A stretch of 64,000 nucleotides of DNA from Pseudoalteromonas viridis (GCF_017742995.1 NZ_CP072425.1:806001-870000); one strand, 5' to 3'; counted from the first letter of the stretch, positions 40,305 through 50,450 are shown. Translations and numbers: made by a program. The notes: generated from the sequence alone by a model not told the origin.

Positions 40305-41324
40305 ATGATACAAATAAATGAAGTAAATTTGCATACTAACTGGCAAAAAGAATTGGCGAATGTGGTCACCAGTGCAGATGAGCTGCTCAAACTGGTGGGC
40401 CTGGAGGGCCACTTCAGTGAACAAGATCTGGCCGCTAAGCGATTGTTTCCGCTCAGAGTTCCACGTCCCTTTATCGCAAAAATGCGTTATGGAGATGCCC
40501 GGGATCCCTTGCTGCTTCAGGTGCTGCCTCAGCATCAGGAATTCTTAGCCAAAGCCGGTTTTCACAAAGATCCCCTCGACGAACAGCAGGCAGCGCTGCC
40601 CGGATTGCTGCACAAGTACCGCTCCCGCGTACTGCTGATGCTAAAAACCGGCTGCGCTGTGAACTGCCGTTATTGTTTTCGTCGTCACTTTCCTTATCAG
40701 GATAACCAGCTCAATAAACGCTCTTTACAGGCCGTATTCGACTATCTGAACACCCACCCTGAGATCAATGAAGTGATTTTAAGTGGCGGCGATCCTCTGA
40801 TGGCCAAAGATGATATGCTGGCCTGGCTGCTTGAACACCTCGATGAAATCCCTCACCTGACACGCCTGAGAATTCACACCCGCTTACCTGTGGTGATCCC
40901 GGCCCGGGTCACGGACAACTTATGCGAAGCGCTCAGCAGTAGCCGGCTAAAACCGGTTCTGGTAAATCACATTAATCATGCCAATGAAATCGATATACAC
41001 TTTACTGCGGCGATGCAAAAGCTAAAACGTGCGGGCGTGATGCTGTTAAATCAGGCGGTATTGCTCAAAGGAATTAATGATAGCCTGGCGGCTCAACAGG
41101 CGCTGAGTGAAGCCTTGTTTGACGCTGATATACTGCCGTATTACCTGCACTTGCTAGATAAAGTGGAAGGAGCGAGTCATTTTGACGTTGCAGAACAAGA
41201 GGCAATTGCGCTGATGCATGGGCTACTGGATGCCTTGCCCGGCTTTTTGGTGCCTAAGCTGGTCAGAGAAATCGGCGGCCAACCTAGTAAGACGCCGATT
41301 GATTTGGGACTGAGCCTGGCCTGA
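40305..41324 (+). CDS. epmB: EF-P beta-lysylation protein, lysine 2,3-aminomutase EpmB
   Basis: A 339-aa radical SAM enzyme that converts (S)-alpha-lysine to (R)-beta-lysine for EF-P modification. The cluster motif [15 protein letters not shown] (CxxxCxxC) is at about residue 119, followed by LSGGDPL and a C-terminal PLP-binding region. It is divergent from efp. EpmC, the hydroxylase of the pathway, is not in the window. Confidence 0.95.
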   Translation: MIQINEVNLHTNWQKELANVVTSADELLKLVGLEGHFSEQDLAAKRLFPLRVPRPFIAKMRYGDARDPLLLQVLPQHQEFLAKAGFHKDPLDEQQAALPGLLHKYRSRVLLMLKTGCAVNCRYCFRRHFPYQDNQLNKRSLQAVFDYLNTHPEINEVILSGGDPLMAKDDMLAWLLEHLDEIPHLTRLRIHTRLPVVIPARVTDNLCEALSSSRLKPVLVNHINHANEIDIHFTAAMQKLKRAGVMLLNQAVLLKGINDSLAAQQALSEALFDADILPYYLHLLDKVEGASHFDVAEQEAIALMHGLLDALPGFLVPKLVREIGGQPSKTPIDLGLSLA

Positions 41325-41378
41325 TACTACACACAAGCCAAGACTTGCGAATTCAGGTTAGGCACAGCATATCAATGC

Positions 41379-41576
41379 CTACACGTAGACATTGATATTA
41401 TTGCCCATAGTGGCCGTGGTTGACTTTGCTGGAGCTGAATTTCCAGCAGACTCAATTAAGGCCAGGGCGGCTTGTCCATCTGCTTTTTGCTGTTTTTTGG
41501 CTAGCTGCGCGCTCATTACTTCGCCGCTTTGCCCTGTCCCAGACATAGCAGGTAGGTTACTTCCGGATATATTCAT
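41379..41576 (-). CDS. Small hypothetical protein, possibly motility-related
   Basis: A 65-aa protein starting M-N-I-S-G-S-N-L-P and ending G-N-N-I-N-V-Y-V, with a central helix rich in Ala, Gln and Lys. The layout loosely recalls the YjfB-like putative motility proteins, but I cannot confirm it. The start at 41576 gives the most natural N-terminus; an in-frame earlier ATG at 41654 would overlap the divergent neighbour. The ribosome binding site is weak. Confidence 0.55.
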   Translation of the reverse strand: MNISGSNLPAMSGTGQSGEVMSAQLAKKQQKADGQAALALIESAGNSAPAKSTTATMGNNINVYV

Positions 41577-41648
41577 AAGCTTATACCTGACAAGATTGAT
41601 GGATCCAAGTACAATATCGGCCGGTTCCCGTAAGTCTTTAGGAAAAAT

Positions 41649-41942
41649 ATGCAAGCCGTTATCGAAAAGCTGAACGAAAATCTAAAACTTGTTTACCGTC
41701 AAGCACTTGATGCCGATAAAAAATTAGACGAGCTGCAGCAACAAGGTCACGGAAAATTCCAGGCACTATTTGCCCAAGACGCCGGTTTTGATTTTGCAGC
41801 CAAACGCTTCAAGCCTTATGTGCTGGATGTCGCCGCTGATGTCGAAGCACTCAGCCAGTCAGAGCAATTAGACGAAGCGAAACTTAAAAAAGCGGTTTTT
41901 AAGCTGCAGCAGCTCATCCAGTTACTCGCCACATTTAAGTAG
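41649..41942 (+). CDS. Small helical protein, distantly PriC-like
   Basis: A 97-aa, mostly helical, charged protein (LNENLKLVYRQALDADKKLDELQQQG at the start; LKKAVFKLQQLIQLLATFK at the end). The segment FAAKRFKPYVLDVAADVEAL loosely resembles the N-terminal domain of primosomal protein PriC, but the basic C-terminal half of PriC is missing. The assignment is weak. AGGAAAAAT precedes the ATG. It is divergent from the small gene to its left. Confidence 0.6.
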   Translation: MQAVIEKLNENLKLVYRQALDADKKLDELQQQGHGKFQALFAQDAGFDFAAKRFKPYVLDVAADVEALSQSEQLDEAKLKKAVFKLQQLIQLLATFK

Positions 41943-41990
41943 GGCGCAACAAAACCACTGGCCGGGTGAGCCAACCCGGCGATGGTGCAA

Positions 41991-42476
41991 TTACCCTTTC
42001 ACTTTATCAGCGATTTCTTCTTTATACCAAGTACTCAACAGCCGTTTATCATAATAAAACTCACTGTCTCGCCCGGTTCTCACCCGGTCCATAAACGACA
42101 GATCTTTGAGCACCTTCTCCTGCGCCTGCGCCACAACCGCACCACTGTTGTCGGTGAGCGTGTAACTGATTTTCAGACGCGGAAAGAAAATAGGCTTAAC
42201 GATCCGGATGTCGTGCATGTTAAAGCGTACATCACCAGCCAGGTCTATATCATCAAAGGTAATATTAAGCTGATAACCCTCGGGTGCCTCTGTCATCAAC
42301 TTATTCAGGTGCTTTTCAAGCTGCGCGGCCACCCGTTTGTGGTAACCCGCTTTACTTTCATTGGCCGGCACCACATCGCGATAATCATTAAAATCGCGCC
42401 AGGTAACATTGGCTTCACCGGCCTGTGCAGCCAATGGACTCAGGCAAAGCAACGCTATTGCATGTAAAAGTTTCAT
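41991..42476 (-). CDS. DUF3016 family exported protein
   Basis: A 161-aa protein with a signal peptide cut after AQA-GEANVTW. The mature part (WRDFNDYRDVVPANESKAGYHKRV) matches DUF3016, a family of periplasmic proteins of unknown role found in Shewanella and relatives. The ATG at 42476 is set by GAGGAG upstream. It sits alone after the RND pump gene. Confidence 0.85.
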   Translation of the reverse strand: MKLLHAIALLCLSPLAAQAGEANVTWRDFNDYRDVVPANESKAGYHKRVAAQLEKHLNKLMTEAPEGYQLNITFDDIDLAGDVRFNMHDIRIVKPIFFPRLKISYTLTDNSGAVVAQAQEKVLKDLSFMDRVRTGRDSEFYYDKRLLSTWYKEEIADKVKG

Positions 42477-42632
42477 GGTGTTCTCCTCACGATTGCCAAC
42501 CCATCTGTGGTCAATATTAGCTATCAACCCATAAATACTGTGCATTTTTTGCTAAACACGCAATGAAAGGTAACATTTAACGACAATTTGATACCAATCC
42601 ACTGACTTCGGTGGATTGGTATCAGTCATGTG

Positions 42633-45600
42633 TTACGACTTCACCGAAATGCGATACAGCAACGCATATAAGACGGGCACAACGCCTAATGTCAGTATAG
42701 TTGAAAACAACAGGCCACCCATAATCGCCAAAGCCATGGGTTCCCACATTTCTCCCCCACCCAGATAGAGCGGCACCAGTCCCAGCACTGTGGTTGCGGT
42801 CGTAAGCAGAATAGGCCGCATGCGCTGCTGAGCGGCCTGAATAATGGCCAGTACAGCATCGTCGCCCTGCTCCAGTTCGTATTTAATCCGCTCCAGTAAC
42901 ACAATGGCGTTGTTAATCACGATACCCGCCAGTGAGATGATCCCCAGTAAGGTCATAAAGCCAAAAAATGACTGCCCGACCAGCAAACCGGCAACCACAC
43001 CGATAAAGCCCAGTGGCACCGTGGTCAGGACAATGGCCGATTTGCGCAGTGAATTAAACTGACCAACCAGCAGGATCACAATAATGAAGATGGCAATGGG
43101 CATTTTCTCGGCGATAGACTGATTGGCTTTGCCAGAAGACTCAGCCTCGCCGCCAAGCTCATAACTGTAGCCAAAGGGCCAGGTTTTTTGTTGCTCCTCA
43201 AGCCAGGGCTTAAGCTTAGAAAAGCCTTCATCGGCGGTGATACCATCCAACTGAGCGCCCACCGTCACGGATTTGAGACGGTCTCGCCTGAGGATCTGCG
43301 CGTTTTCCCACACCACTTCAATATCCGCCACCTGCTTCAGTGGCACCGATTTACCCGAAGCCTGTGAATACACCACCATGGCTTCTAGCTTACCAATATC
43401 CTGTCTGTCGGCGGCCACCGAGCGCAGGGTAACCGGAATAAGCTCATCACCCTCGCGGTACTGAGTTAATTCCAGCCCGCTCAACCCGGTTTGCAAAGAA
43501 CTGGCAATGTCTTTGCTTGATACGCCGGCGCGGCGCGCACGGGTCTGGTTAATTTTGATCTGCAGCTTCTTAATTGGTAAGCCCCAGTCATCACTCACCG
43601 CTTTCAATCCCGGCGTATTGCGCATTTGGGCTTTGAGTTGATTGACCAGCCCAGTCAGCACATCAATATCGCTGCCAGTTAAACGTACCTCAACGGGGTT
43701 GTCTATCGGTGAGCCATTTTCGATTTTTCGTTGCTTAATCAGTAAGTCGGGATGGCGCTGTAGCGCATAGGTCTCAATTTTTGCCATCAGTTCATCGATA
43801 TGACGATAGGAGGTGGTCGACACTATCATCAAAGCATAGTTTGAACTGGTCGGCTCCGGAGTATGCGTCAGCAAGAATCTGGGTCCTCCATTGCCCACAT
43901 AAGTGACCCAATTGGTGACGCCTTTGTCACGCGACTCGTTGACCGTTAAATCACGCTGTAAAAAGGCTTCCATATCCTTAACCATGGCCTCGGTGGCACT
44001 CAGGCGCGTGCCAACCGGCAGCTCCAGCTCAACCTTAAAGTAATCCCGGTCCGAGGGCGGGAAAAACAGCTTAGGCACCAGCTGTAAGCCCTGTAAAGCC
44101 AGGAAAAACATCAACACGCACCCGGCAAGAGTCAGCCAGCGGTGCTTGATAAGCCCCATCAGAATGTTTTTATAAACCAGATACACGCCTGCATCGTAGT
44201 TAGCAGCCTCAGATTTTACCCGGGTGAATAGCACACACAGCATAGGGATCATGGTCATTGCCAGTAACCAGGAACACAACAAGGTGATGGTCACAACCTT
44301 AAACAAAGAGGCGGTGTATTCCCCGGTGGCGGATTCTGCCAGGAAGATAGGCAGAAATGCCGCACCTGTGGTCAGCGATGACACCAGCAGCGGCACTTTC
44401 AGTTCATCCGCGGACTCCACGGCGGCATCAACCGCCGACTTGCCACGCTCCATCTGCACCATAATGCTTTCCGACATCACAATGCCGTTATCCACCAGCA
44501 TGCCCAGTGCAATGATCAGTGCCGCCAGAGAGATCTGATCTATGCTAATGTCAAAAAACGACATCGCCAGTATGCCAAACACCATACTCATGGGGATCAG
44601 GCTGGCCACAATCAAACCGGTTCGCAGCCCTAAGCTAAATAGCATCACGAGGGTCACCACCAGCACCGCCTGAACCAGGTTAGAGACAAAATCATCTACC
44701 TTTTGCTCAACCTCTCGGGGCAAAAAGGACAGTAACTCAAAGTCCACACCAATCGGATATACAGACTCCAGATAATGTATGGCATCGATCACCTGTTCAC
44801 CCAGTAACAGGTTATTGCCCCCCTGGCGCATAGAAATGGCGATCGTCATGCCGCGCTCATCCGCAACTCGCACCTTTACTTTGGCCGGATCCACATAATC
44901 ACGGTACACCCTGGCAATATCACTGAGCAGGATCACCTGCTCTGAGCCGGCAATATTAATGATGGTGCCGGCAATGTCTTCCACCGATTCAAAATTACCA
45001 CTTGGCTCCAGCGCCAGTGTTTCATCTTCAATAAAAATGGAGCCACCCGGGTTAACAATATTGCGCGCGGCCAGCTGATCTTTGAGTTGCCCCGGCGAAA
45101 TGCCCAGAGATGCCAGCTTGGCATTTTCAAACTCAATAAAAACACGCTGTTCCTGCGCACCAAAGATCTCCACTTTGGCCGCTTCTGGCAGCCTGAGTAA
45201 CTCATCTCTGACCTGCTCGGCCACTTCTTCCATTTCGCGGTAGGTATAGCCCTCGGCAGTCAGCCCGATAACGACGCCAAACACATCGCCAAACTCGTCA
45301 TTGACTATGGGCTTTTGCGCATCGCTGGGCAGGTCGCTTTCCACGGTTTCAATCTTACGGCGCAGGTTATCCCAGATGGGCCGCATTTCTTTGTAGCTTT
45401 CTTTAATATTGACACTGACGATTGAGACTCCGGTTTTCGAGGTGCTTTTCACAAAATCCAGTTCCGGAATTTGTTGTACGACCTTTTCAATTTTGTCCGT
45501 GACCAGCTCTTCAACTCGTTGCGGGCTCGCGCCGGGAAAGTAAGTCACAACCTGTGCCGTTCTGATGATAAATCCCGGGTCGTAATCCTTGGGCATCTTG

Positions 45601-45689
45601 TTAAACGCCACGATGCCGAAAAACAGCAAGGCAAAAATCAAAACCCAGGTGGTGCGATTATTCTCTAATGCAATTCGGGTGATGTTCAC
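42633..45689 (-). CDS. RND-family efflux transporter permease
   Basis: A 1018-aa inner-membrane pump with the classic two-fold arrangement of twelve transmembrane helices and two large periplasmic loops. The start NITRIALENNRTTWVL, the proton-relay helix IALGMLVDNGIVMSE and the C-terminal LAGIVINNAIVLLE are visible. The relay has Asp-Asn where AcrB has Asp-Asp, a common variant. It exports drugs or other toxic compounds with the adaptor encoded just upstream (four-base overlap). No TolC-like channel or local regulator gene is present. Confidence 0.93.
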   Translation of the reverse strand: MNITRIALENNRTTWVLIFALLFFGIVAFNKMPKDYDPGFIIRTAQVVTYFPGASPQRVEELVTDKIEKVVQQIPELDFVKSTSKTGVSIVSVNIKESYKEMRPIWDNLRRKIETVESDLPSDAQKPIVNDEFGDVFGVVIGLTAEGYTYREMEEVAEQVRDELLRLPEAAKVEIFGAQEQRVFIEFENAKLASLGISPGQLKDQLAARNIVNPGGSIFIEDETLALEPSGNFESVEDIAGTIINIAGSEQVILLSDIARVYRDYVDPAKVKVRVADERGMTIAISMRQGGNNLLLGEQVIDAIHYLESVYPIGVDFELLSFLPREVEQKVDDFVSNLVQAVLVVTLVMLFSLGLRTGLIVASLIPMSMVFGILAMSFFDISIDQISLAALIIALGMLVDNGIVMSESIMVQMERGKSAVDAAVESADELKVPLLVSSLTTGAAFLPIFLAESATGEYTASLFKVVTITLLCSWLLAMTMIPMLCVLFTRVKSEAANYDAGVYLVYKNILMGLIKHRWLTLAGCVLMFFLALQGLQLVPKLFFPPSDRDYFKVELELPVGTRLSATEAMVKDMEAFLQRDLTVNESRDKGVTNWVTYVGNGGPRFLLTHTPEPTSSNYALMIVSTTSYRHIDELMAKIETYALQRHPDLLIKQRKIENGSPIDNPVEVRLTGSDIDVLTGLVNQLKAQMRNTPGLKAVSDDWGLPIKKLQIKINQTRARRAGVSSKDIASSLQTGLSGLELTQYREGDELIPVTLRSVAADRQDIGKLEAMVVYSQASGKSVPLKQVADIEVVWENAQILRRDRLKSVTVGAQLDGITADEGFSKLKPWLEEQQKTWPFGYSYELGGEAESSGKANQSIAEKMPIAIFIIVILLVGQFNSLRKSAIVLTTVPLGFIGVVAGLLVGQSFFGFMTLLGIISLAGIVINNAIVLLERIKYELEQGDDAVLAIIQAAQQRMRPILLTTATTVLGLVPLYLGGGEMWEPMALAIMGGLLFSTILTLGVVPVLYALLYRISVKS

Positions 45690-46750
45690 TCACGACCTCC
45701 CTGGAATTTCACAACCTGCTCTGCAGTCACTTTGCTCATGCCTGCCGTGACCACGTGCGTGCCAGCCGTCACCCCGGAGAGCACCGGGAACCCGAGCGAA
45801 GACACCTCTCCTATTTGTACCGGCGTTTTCTCTATTTTACCTTTACCGTCACCAATTGATGTCACCGTCCATACGAAGTGGCCTTTATCATCTTTCAGCA
45901 CCGCAGACAAAGGCAGGTAAAGACGAGACTGAGCTTCACTGGGCGCACTGGCCATCACTTTGGCGGTCATGCCCGGTAAAATGTTGTAACCCGGAGGAGG
46001 CAACATACCCAGCGTCACCTCATAGGTTTTTGTGACTTCGTCGGCCTGGGTGCTTACCTCGACAAATTCGAGTTCAAAGCGCTTGCCTTCAATTGCGGCA
46101 AACTCCGCAAACACCTGTTTTGGCGTGTCTTTACTAACGTGGATCATCAAGCTTTCCGGCACATTCACTTTCAGGTTAATGTGCTCTATGTCTTGCAAGG
46201 TTGCCACCACTTGTTTAGCCTGCACCTCTTCGAATTGCTCAACATGCGTGCGTGCCACAATCCCCGAAAAAGAAGCCCTCAGCTGCGTATAATCAAGGTT
46301 GTTTCTGGCATTGGCTAACTTGGTTTTGGCACTGGCAAACTGCGACTTAAGCAAGTCATAATCCGACTGACTGATGGTGCCGGTGACGATCAGCTGCTTG
46401 CCCCGCTCAAAGTCGGCTTCGGCTTTTTCAAACGCCGCTTGGGCTTCTTCCAGTGCCAGCTTGTAATCGGTGTCATCGATTTTTGCAATCACATCCCCTT
46501 TGCTAACCTCCTGACCTTGTTTCACATTCAGGTGGGTCAGTTCGCCGGAGACTTTAAACGACAGATCCGCGGTGCTGGCTGCATCGACCACAGCCGGAAA
46601 CTCCTGCAGCGGTCCAAAATTATTCACGCTGAGTTCAATGGTTCTGACCGGTCTTAATTGGGGGGCTTTCTCGGCTGACGTCTGTGGCTCAGAGCACGCA
46701 GACAAAACAGTCGCCATAACGACTAACAGGAAGGAGTGCTTTATTATCAT
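45686..46750 (-). CDS. Periplasmic adaptor subunit of the RND efflux pump (MFP family)
   Basis: A 354-aa lipoprotein: signal peptide with lipobox VLSAC-SEPQ. The lipoyl half-motifs (LSFKVSGELTHLNVKQGQEVSKGD) flank an alpha-helical hairpin (about residues 95-150), then a beta-barrel domain. It links the inner-membrane pump to an outer-membrane channel. Its stop overlaps the pump start by four bases. The 297 bases upstream (46751-47047) hold no gene I can see. Confidence 0.92.
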   Translation of the reverse strand: MIIKHSFLLVVMATVLSACSEPQTSAEKAPQLRPVRTIELSVNNFGPLQEFPAVVDAASTADLSFKVSGELTHLNVKQGQEVSKGDVIAKIDDTDYKLALEEAQAAFEKAEADFERGKQLIVTGTISQSDYDLLKSQFASAKTKLANARNNLDYTQLRASFSGIVARTHVEQFEEVQAKQVVATLQDIEHINLKVNVPESLMIHVSKDTPKQVFAEFAAIEGKRFELEFVEVSTQADEVTKTYEVTLGMLPPPGYNILPGMTAKVMASAPSEAQSRLYLPLSAVLKDDKGHFVWTVTSIGDGKGKIEKTPVQIGEVSSLGFPVLSGVTAGTHVVTAGMSKVTAEQVVKFQGGRE

Positions 46751-47007
46751 AAGTGATCACCGCTGTATGGTTTTTAATTTACTGGTTATTGTGTCTGCAC
46801 TGAATACTTCAATTGTACGCAAGAGACTGATCTAACATCTAAAATGACGTATTCACATAAGCAATTTAAAGCTCCTTTAAAAATAGCAGCCTTTTGCGGG
46901 TATGTGGCAACAAATGCCAGGAATAGTTCCGCCGATCAGATCTTTATGGTTAATCACAACATAAAAGCAGTGGTACTGCCTTCACCACTGCTGCAAGTTC
47001 AAACTTA

Positions 47008-47036
47008 GAGCGCATTCGCCACACCTGAATGCGCTC
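47008..47036 (-). terminator. Hairpin after the amine oxidase gene
   Basis: GAGCGCATTC and GAATGCGCTC make a perfect ten-base stem with a nine-base loop, 11 bases beyond the stop codon. The following T content is modest, so it is a probable but not ideal terminator. Confidence 0.6.
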
Positions 47037-47047
47037 AGGTATCGCGG

Positions 47048-48958
47048 TTAAACCCCTTCCACTATCAGGCGCGTATCAGGCAGACAAGATAAATGCGGGA
47101 TCGCCATTTGTGGGCACTCCATCCGGGTCAGAGCATTAAGCGCCGCGGCAATGGCGCCTTCCTGCCAGCCGGGTAAAGAAGACAGCTGATCGCCCACAAT
47201 AAAGAAATTAGGCTGAGTTTCACTGCCATCTGTTGCTTTGACTGCGCTTCCCTGTGCCAGCATATTGAAATGATGCACCGCCTGATCGCCCACCACGTGC
47301 CACTGCGCCCAACCGCCTTTAATGTAGGGCATATTTTGCCAGGCGATCGCCAGGCCATGTTCCAGACCGTTGCCAAACGCCTGACCAAATAACTTAGCCC
47401 CTTCCCGCGCTTTGTCCAGACGCGCCTGCACTGGCAGCTTGCCCCACTCATAGGCAATTTCAGAGAAATTATAGGCCCCGGTGAGCACACCTTTTTGGTC
47501 ATGGTAGGCGGTGGAGGGATACCAGATCTGGGTGATGTCGTTGTCCGTCCAGGAAATACCGCCGAAAATGGGCACCACGCCAATTTCAGAATCTGGCACA
47601 CTCAGAACATCCACATCAGCACTGTCATCATGGACTTCCTGAACTTGGCTACCCTGCCACAAGTAACGGTCTGCCTGCCAGCCTACCTTGGTAGTACAGG
47701 CCAGGAACTTCGCCTTATAGCCACCATGATCATCAACAAACTGAGACTGATACACGGCCTGCAATGCTGATTTAAAATCGCTGTTGAGGCCGACCTGGCT
47801 GTTCGGGTCCTGCAGCGTCTCTGACAAGATCTCTTTTAAGAAAGGAATGGCCAGATTACAAAAGCAATAATCAGCATACATAACATCCAGGTCCTCGGTG
47901 CCCAGTTTCGCAATGGAGATTGCGAACTGCTGGCGCGATGCATCCCAGTCAATGTGTTTTACCGGGCTGTTGAGTAAGATGGTGCCGCCCAGCTCAGCAA
48001 CATGCTGCGCAAACGCGTGTTGTACCTGATCCATGCCACCAACAGGCTGGAACAAAGTCGCCTGCCAGAGAAAATCTACAGGCTGATAAAAGCGGGTTTT
48101 ATCCCAAAATTCCGACGCCAGCAGGCTGTCGAAGCTCAGAGGCTCTGCAATTGTCCCTGCATCTACGCCGGGCAGCTCAGTGTAACCTGCCCGCGAGCGA
48201 CCATTCTCCAGTCCATCTTCACCGGCCGTTACAACGTACTTGCCAACATTGGGACCGCTGGGTACCAGCTCACCGAAGCTGATCATTAACTCTTTAAGTT
48301 GCTCGGCGCGACTTTGTACATCCCGATCCGTCACACCACATTCTGTGGTTTTGATCAGCTGCTCTGCATTCTCAAACACCATCTGAGCAAGCCAGCCCCG
48401 GGTATTGTGGTCTAAACGACGGTACACCAGCGGTAACCCAGCAAAACCATCTGACATCTGTACCAGGTTGGACTCACTGTTCATCACATACACTTCAACA
48501 TCCACACTGAACTGCTTCAGGTATGACAGCAGGCGTTTATGACTCGAAGGAATACGGCCCGGGCCCGCATTCAAATACGGTTCGGCATCCCCTTGTGGCC
48601 GGTCAAAGCGCACCACCTGAGGCTGACCAGGCTTAGAATCAAATAAATCGCTGTCGACATCTTCAATCAAGGTGTCGCCGGTGCGCAGGCTCAGGCAGCG
48701 CCCCCCGGTGCGGTTTTGCGCTTCAAGCACCGTGACTTCCATCCCCGACTGCTGCGCTAACAACTCATAGGCCGCCGTCAGGCCGGACACACCGGCCCCG
48801 ATGATCACGGCCTTTTTGCCCTGGTATTTGTTCTTGGTCAGAGTGACGGGTCCCGGTGTAACTTTGAGTTGCTGATTAGTTGCATGATCCAGTGCGGCGT
48901 GGGCCCGGGCTTTGGGGTGCTGCTGAAAAAAGCGTGCGCGTGATTGGTGTTCTGCCAT
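47048..48958 (-). CDS. Flavin-dependent amine/L-amino-acid oxidase
   Basis: A 636-aa FAD enzyme. The dinucleotide motif KKAVIIGAGVSGLTAAYELL and VLEAQNRTGGR are near residues 50-90, and the C-terminal FAD contact is FFIVGDQLSSLPGWQEGAI. The overall size and the NAGPGRIPSSHKRLL segment recall the L-amino-acid oxidase/tryptophan monooxygenase group, which makes keto acids or amides; oxidases of this type in Pseudoalteromonas release hydrogen peroxide with antibacterial effect. There is no signal peptide. The ATG at 48958 follows AAGGAG by six bases. Substrate unproven. Confidence 0.82.
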   Translation of the reverse strand: MAEHQSRARFFQQHPKARAHAALDHATNQQLKVTPGPVTLTKNKYQGKKAVIIGAGVSGLTAAYELLAQQSGMEVTVLEAQNRTGGRCLSLRTGDTLIEDVDSDLFDSKPGQPQVVRFDRPQGDAEPYLNAGPGRIPSSHKRLLSYLKQFSVDVEVYVMNSESNLVQMSDGFAGLPLVYRRLDHNTRGWLAQMVFENAEQLIKTTECGVTDRDVQSRAEQLKELMISFGELVPSGPNVGKYVVTAGEDGLENGRSRAGYTELPGVDAGTIAEPLSFDSLLASEFWDKTRFYQPVDFLWQATLFQPVGGMDQVQHAFAQHVAELGGTILLNSPVKHIDWDASRQQFAISIAKLGTEDLDVMYADYCFCNLAIPFLKEILSETLQDPNSQVGLNSDFKSALQAVYQSQFVDDHGGYKAKFLACTTKVGWQADRYLWQGSQVQEVHDDSADVDVLSVPDSEIGVVPIFGGISWTDNDITQIWYPSTAYHDQKGVLTGAYNFSEIAYEWGKLPVQARLDKAREGAKLFGQAFGNGLEHGLAIAWQNMPYIKGGWAQWHVVGDQAVHHFNMLAQGSAVKATDGSETQPNFFIVGDQLSSLPGWQEGAIAAALNALTRMECPQMAIPHLSCLPDTRLIVEGV

Positions 48959-49460
48959 GAGTTGCTCCTTAAAAACACCGCCTCCATGCCAGCTCATAGC
49001 TTGCTATAACACGATAGTCAGAGCCGGCCTGGTGGTTTGGAAAATAATTAATCCCTACTACCTGCAGACTCCAGTAAGGTTGACGACCTGTGTCATAGAC
49101 TTAATTAAACGATAAGCCCAACTGCGATACGCGGCTTAGTAACTCTAGTCCAGTCTGCCCAGCTTTGCCTGCTGCTCAGGCAAATATCTATACAGGCGGA
49201 TTGGTAGGGCATCATGCTGGCGCGTTGCGGAAAATTGAGCGGCATTCGCGCAAACTTGGCGCCTGATAAAACGCAGATTTTTGCTATGGTGGTGAGTCTG
49301 CTCAGGAAAATCGGAGTGAGCTTGGATAGCAGACAAGCCCGCTTTGCTGTGAGTGGAGCGGTCCTGCCGTTTGTCGGTGTGGTGCTATGTGCTCTGGTAG
49401 CAGCTTTTCAAAGGGCCATCAAACCACTGGCTTGAGATATCCGGTTCAGGCGCGCATCAG
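48959..49460. other. 500-base region without a recognised gene
   Basis: It lies upstream of the amine oxidase gene and downstream of the 108-aa gene, both on the minus strand. Short frames exist on both strands (63 codons at 49336-49145, 73 codons at 49214-49435), but they overlap each other, have no good ribosome binding site and resemble nothing I know. The oxidase promoter should be at the left end. Confidence 0.4.
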
Positions 49461-49787
49461 CTAAGAGCCCTGCGCGTCTGTGTAGCGGTTGATCAATAAA
49501 CTGGCTACCTGCTGCTTAACCGCGCGCTTGTCGGTGGGGTCAACACCAAAGCGTTGCGCCAGCAGGGCAATTTCTTCGTCTGTCAGATTGAATGACAAAC
49601 GTTGTCGGGTTTTTTTCGATTTGACTTCTAAATCGAGGATTTTGCGGATCATATCTGACGGCGTTAACTCTTCGTCTATGGCCTGTTTTTTCAGGCTTTT
49701 CTGCACTTCTGTGGTTAGGTCAAACGCCATTTGAGTCGCCCGCAGCGCCCGCTCCTGTCGCTGCCATTTCGCCTGTTTATCGGTCAC
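49461..49787 (-). CDS. 108-aa charged hypothetical protein at the end of the PspA module
   Basis: A basic, helical, cytoplasmic protein (QAKWQRQERALRATQMAFDLTTEVQKSLKKQ; key parts only) with two helical segments like LTPSDMIRKILDLEV that could be a ribbon-helix-helix-type or other small DNA-binding fold; this is uncertain. Its start overlaps the end of the DUF4178-like gene by four bases, so it belongs to the same operon. Confidence 0.65.
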   Translation of the reverse strand: MTDKQAKWQRQERALRATQMAFDLTTEVQKSLKKQAIDEELTPSDMIRKILDLEVKSKKTRQRLSFNLTDEEIALLAQRFGVDPTDKRAVKQQVASLLINRYTDAQGS

Positions 49788-50422
49788 GAGCCGGCTCCGG
49801 GAAACAAGTCGACAATATCACTCAGCGGTCGCGTCAGCGTTAAAGACACTTCCGTCTCTCCGCCGTCCCAGACTTCAATATTAATACTGTGCTTTTCATC
49901 GGGTGAAACCAGCTCAATCACCTCGCACACTTCCCCGCTTTCATCCTGATATCGCGGTAATGTGCGTCCGCGGTAATCCTGCTCATGGTAATAAGCAACA
50001 TACGGCGCTTCACTTTGCTGGTAACTCTGCCCCAAAAAGCGCTCGAACTCAGCAGGCTTTGCCTGTGTTTCAATCTGGGTCAGGGATTCTTCATCGAAGA
50101 TCCGGGCAAACTCGTCCAGGGTAAAAATGGCGTCCACATCATCGCGCTGAATTTTCACTGAGAAGTTCGCAAACTCTTCGCCGTCGTCCTGCTCAATCTG
50201 TAAAAACACCACCTTGCCCGATTCAGACTCCAGCACAAATTCATATTCAGCACTGCGCTGGTATTGATAGGTTTGCACCGCGACCACTTTCAGGGTCTGA
50301 CCTTTTAACCAGTCTGGATAAGCAAACGAATCAATCACACTCAGCATATCACCTACGCGTAAATCACGGGCATGATTGAGCTGGCGCTCTGGCGCTTTCT
50401 TAGATTTAAAAAAACCAAACAT
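49784..50422 (-). CDS. DUF4178-like protein of the PspA/DUF350 module
   Basis: A 212-aa soluble protein. An N-terminal FGFFKSKKAPERQ tail is followed by LRVGDMLSVID and a strand-rich domain (GQTLKVVAVQTYQYQRSAEYEFVLES; key parts) of the DUF4178 kind. It occupies the slot of YjfK (DUF2491) in the E. coli yjfI-M cluster. DUF4178 is known beside DUF350 and spermidine-synthase-like genes in other bacteria. Function unknown. A strong hairpin separates it from the pspA-like gene upstream, so its level may be reduced or independently set. Confidence 0.65.
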   Translation of the reverse strand: MFGFFKSKKAPERQLNHARDLRVGDMLSVIDSFAYPDWLKGQTLKVVAVQTYQYQRSAEYEFVLESESGKVVFLQIEQDDGEEFANFSVKIQRDDVDAIFTLDEFARIFDEESLTQIETQAKPAEFERFLGQSYQQSEAPYVAYYHEQDYRGRTLPRYQDESGEVCEVIELVSPDEKHSINIEVWDGGETEVSLTLTRPLSDIVDLFPGAGS

Positions 50423-50450
50423 AACTCACCTTTCATCAATTAGAGCAGGC

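Noticed and set aside
49145..49435. Short overlapping frames on both strands upstream of the 108-aa gene region
   Set aside because: They overlap each other, have no clear start signal and show no family features.
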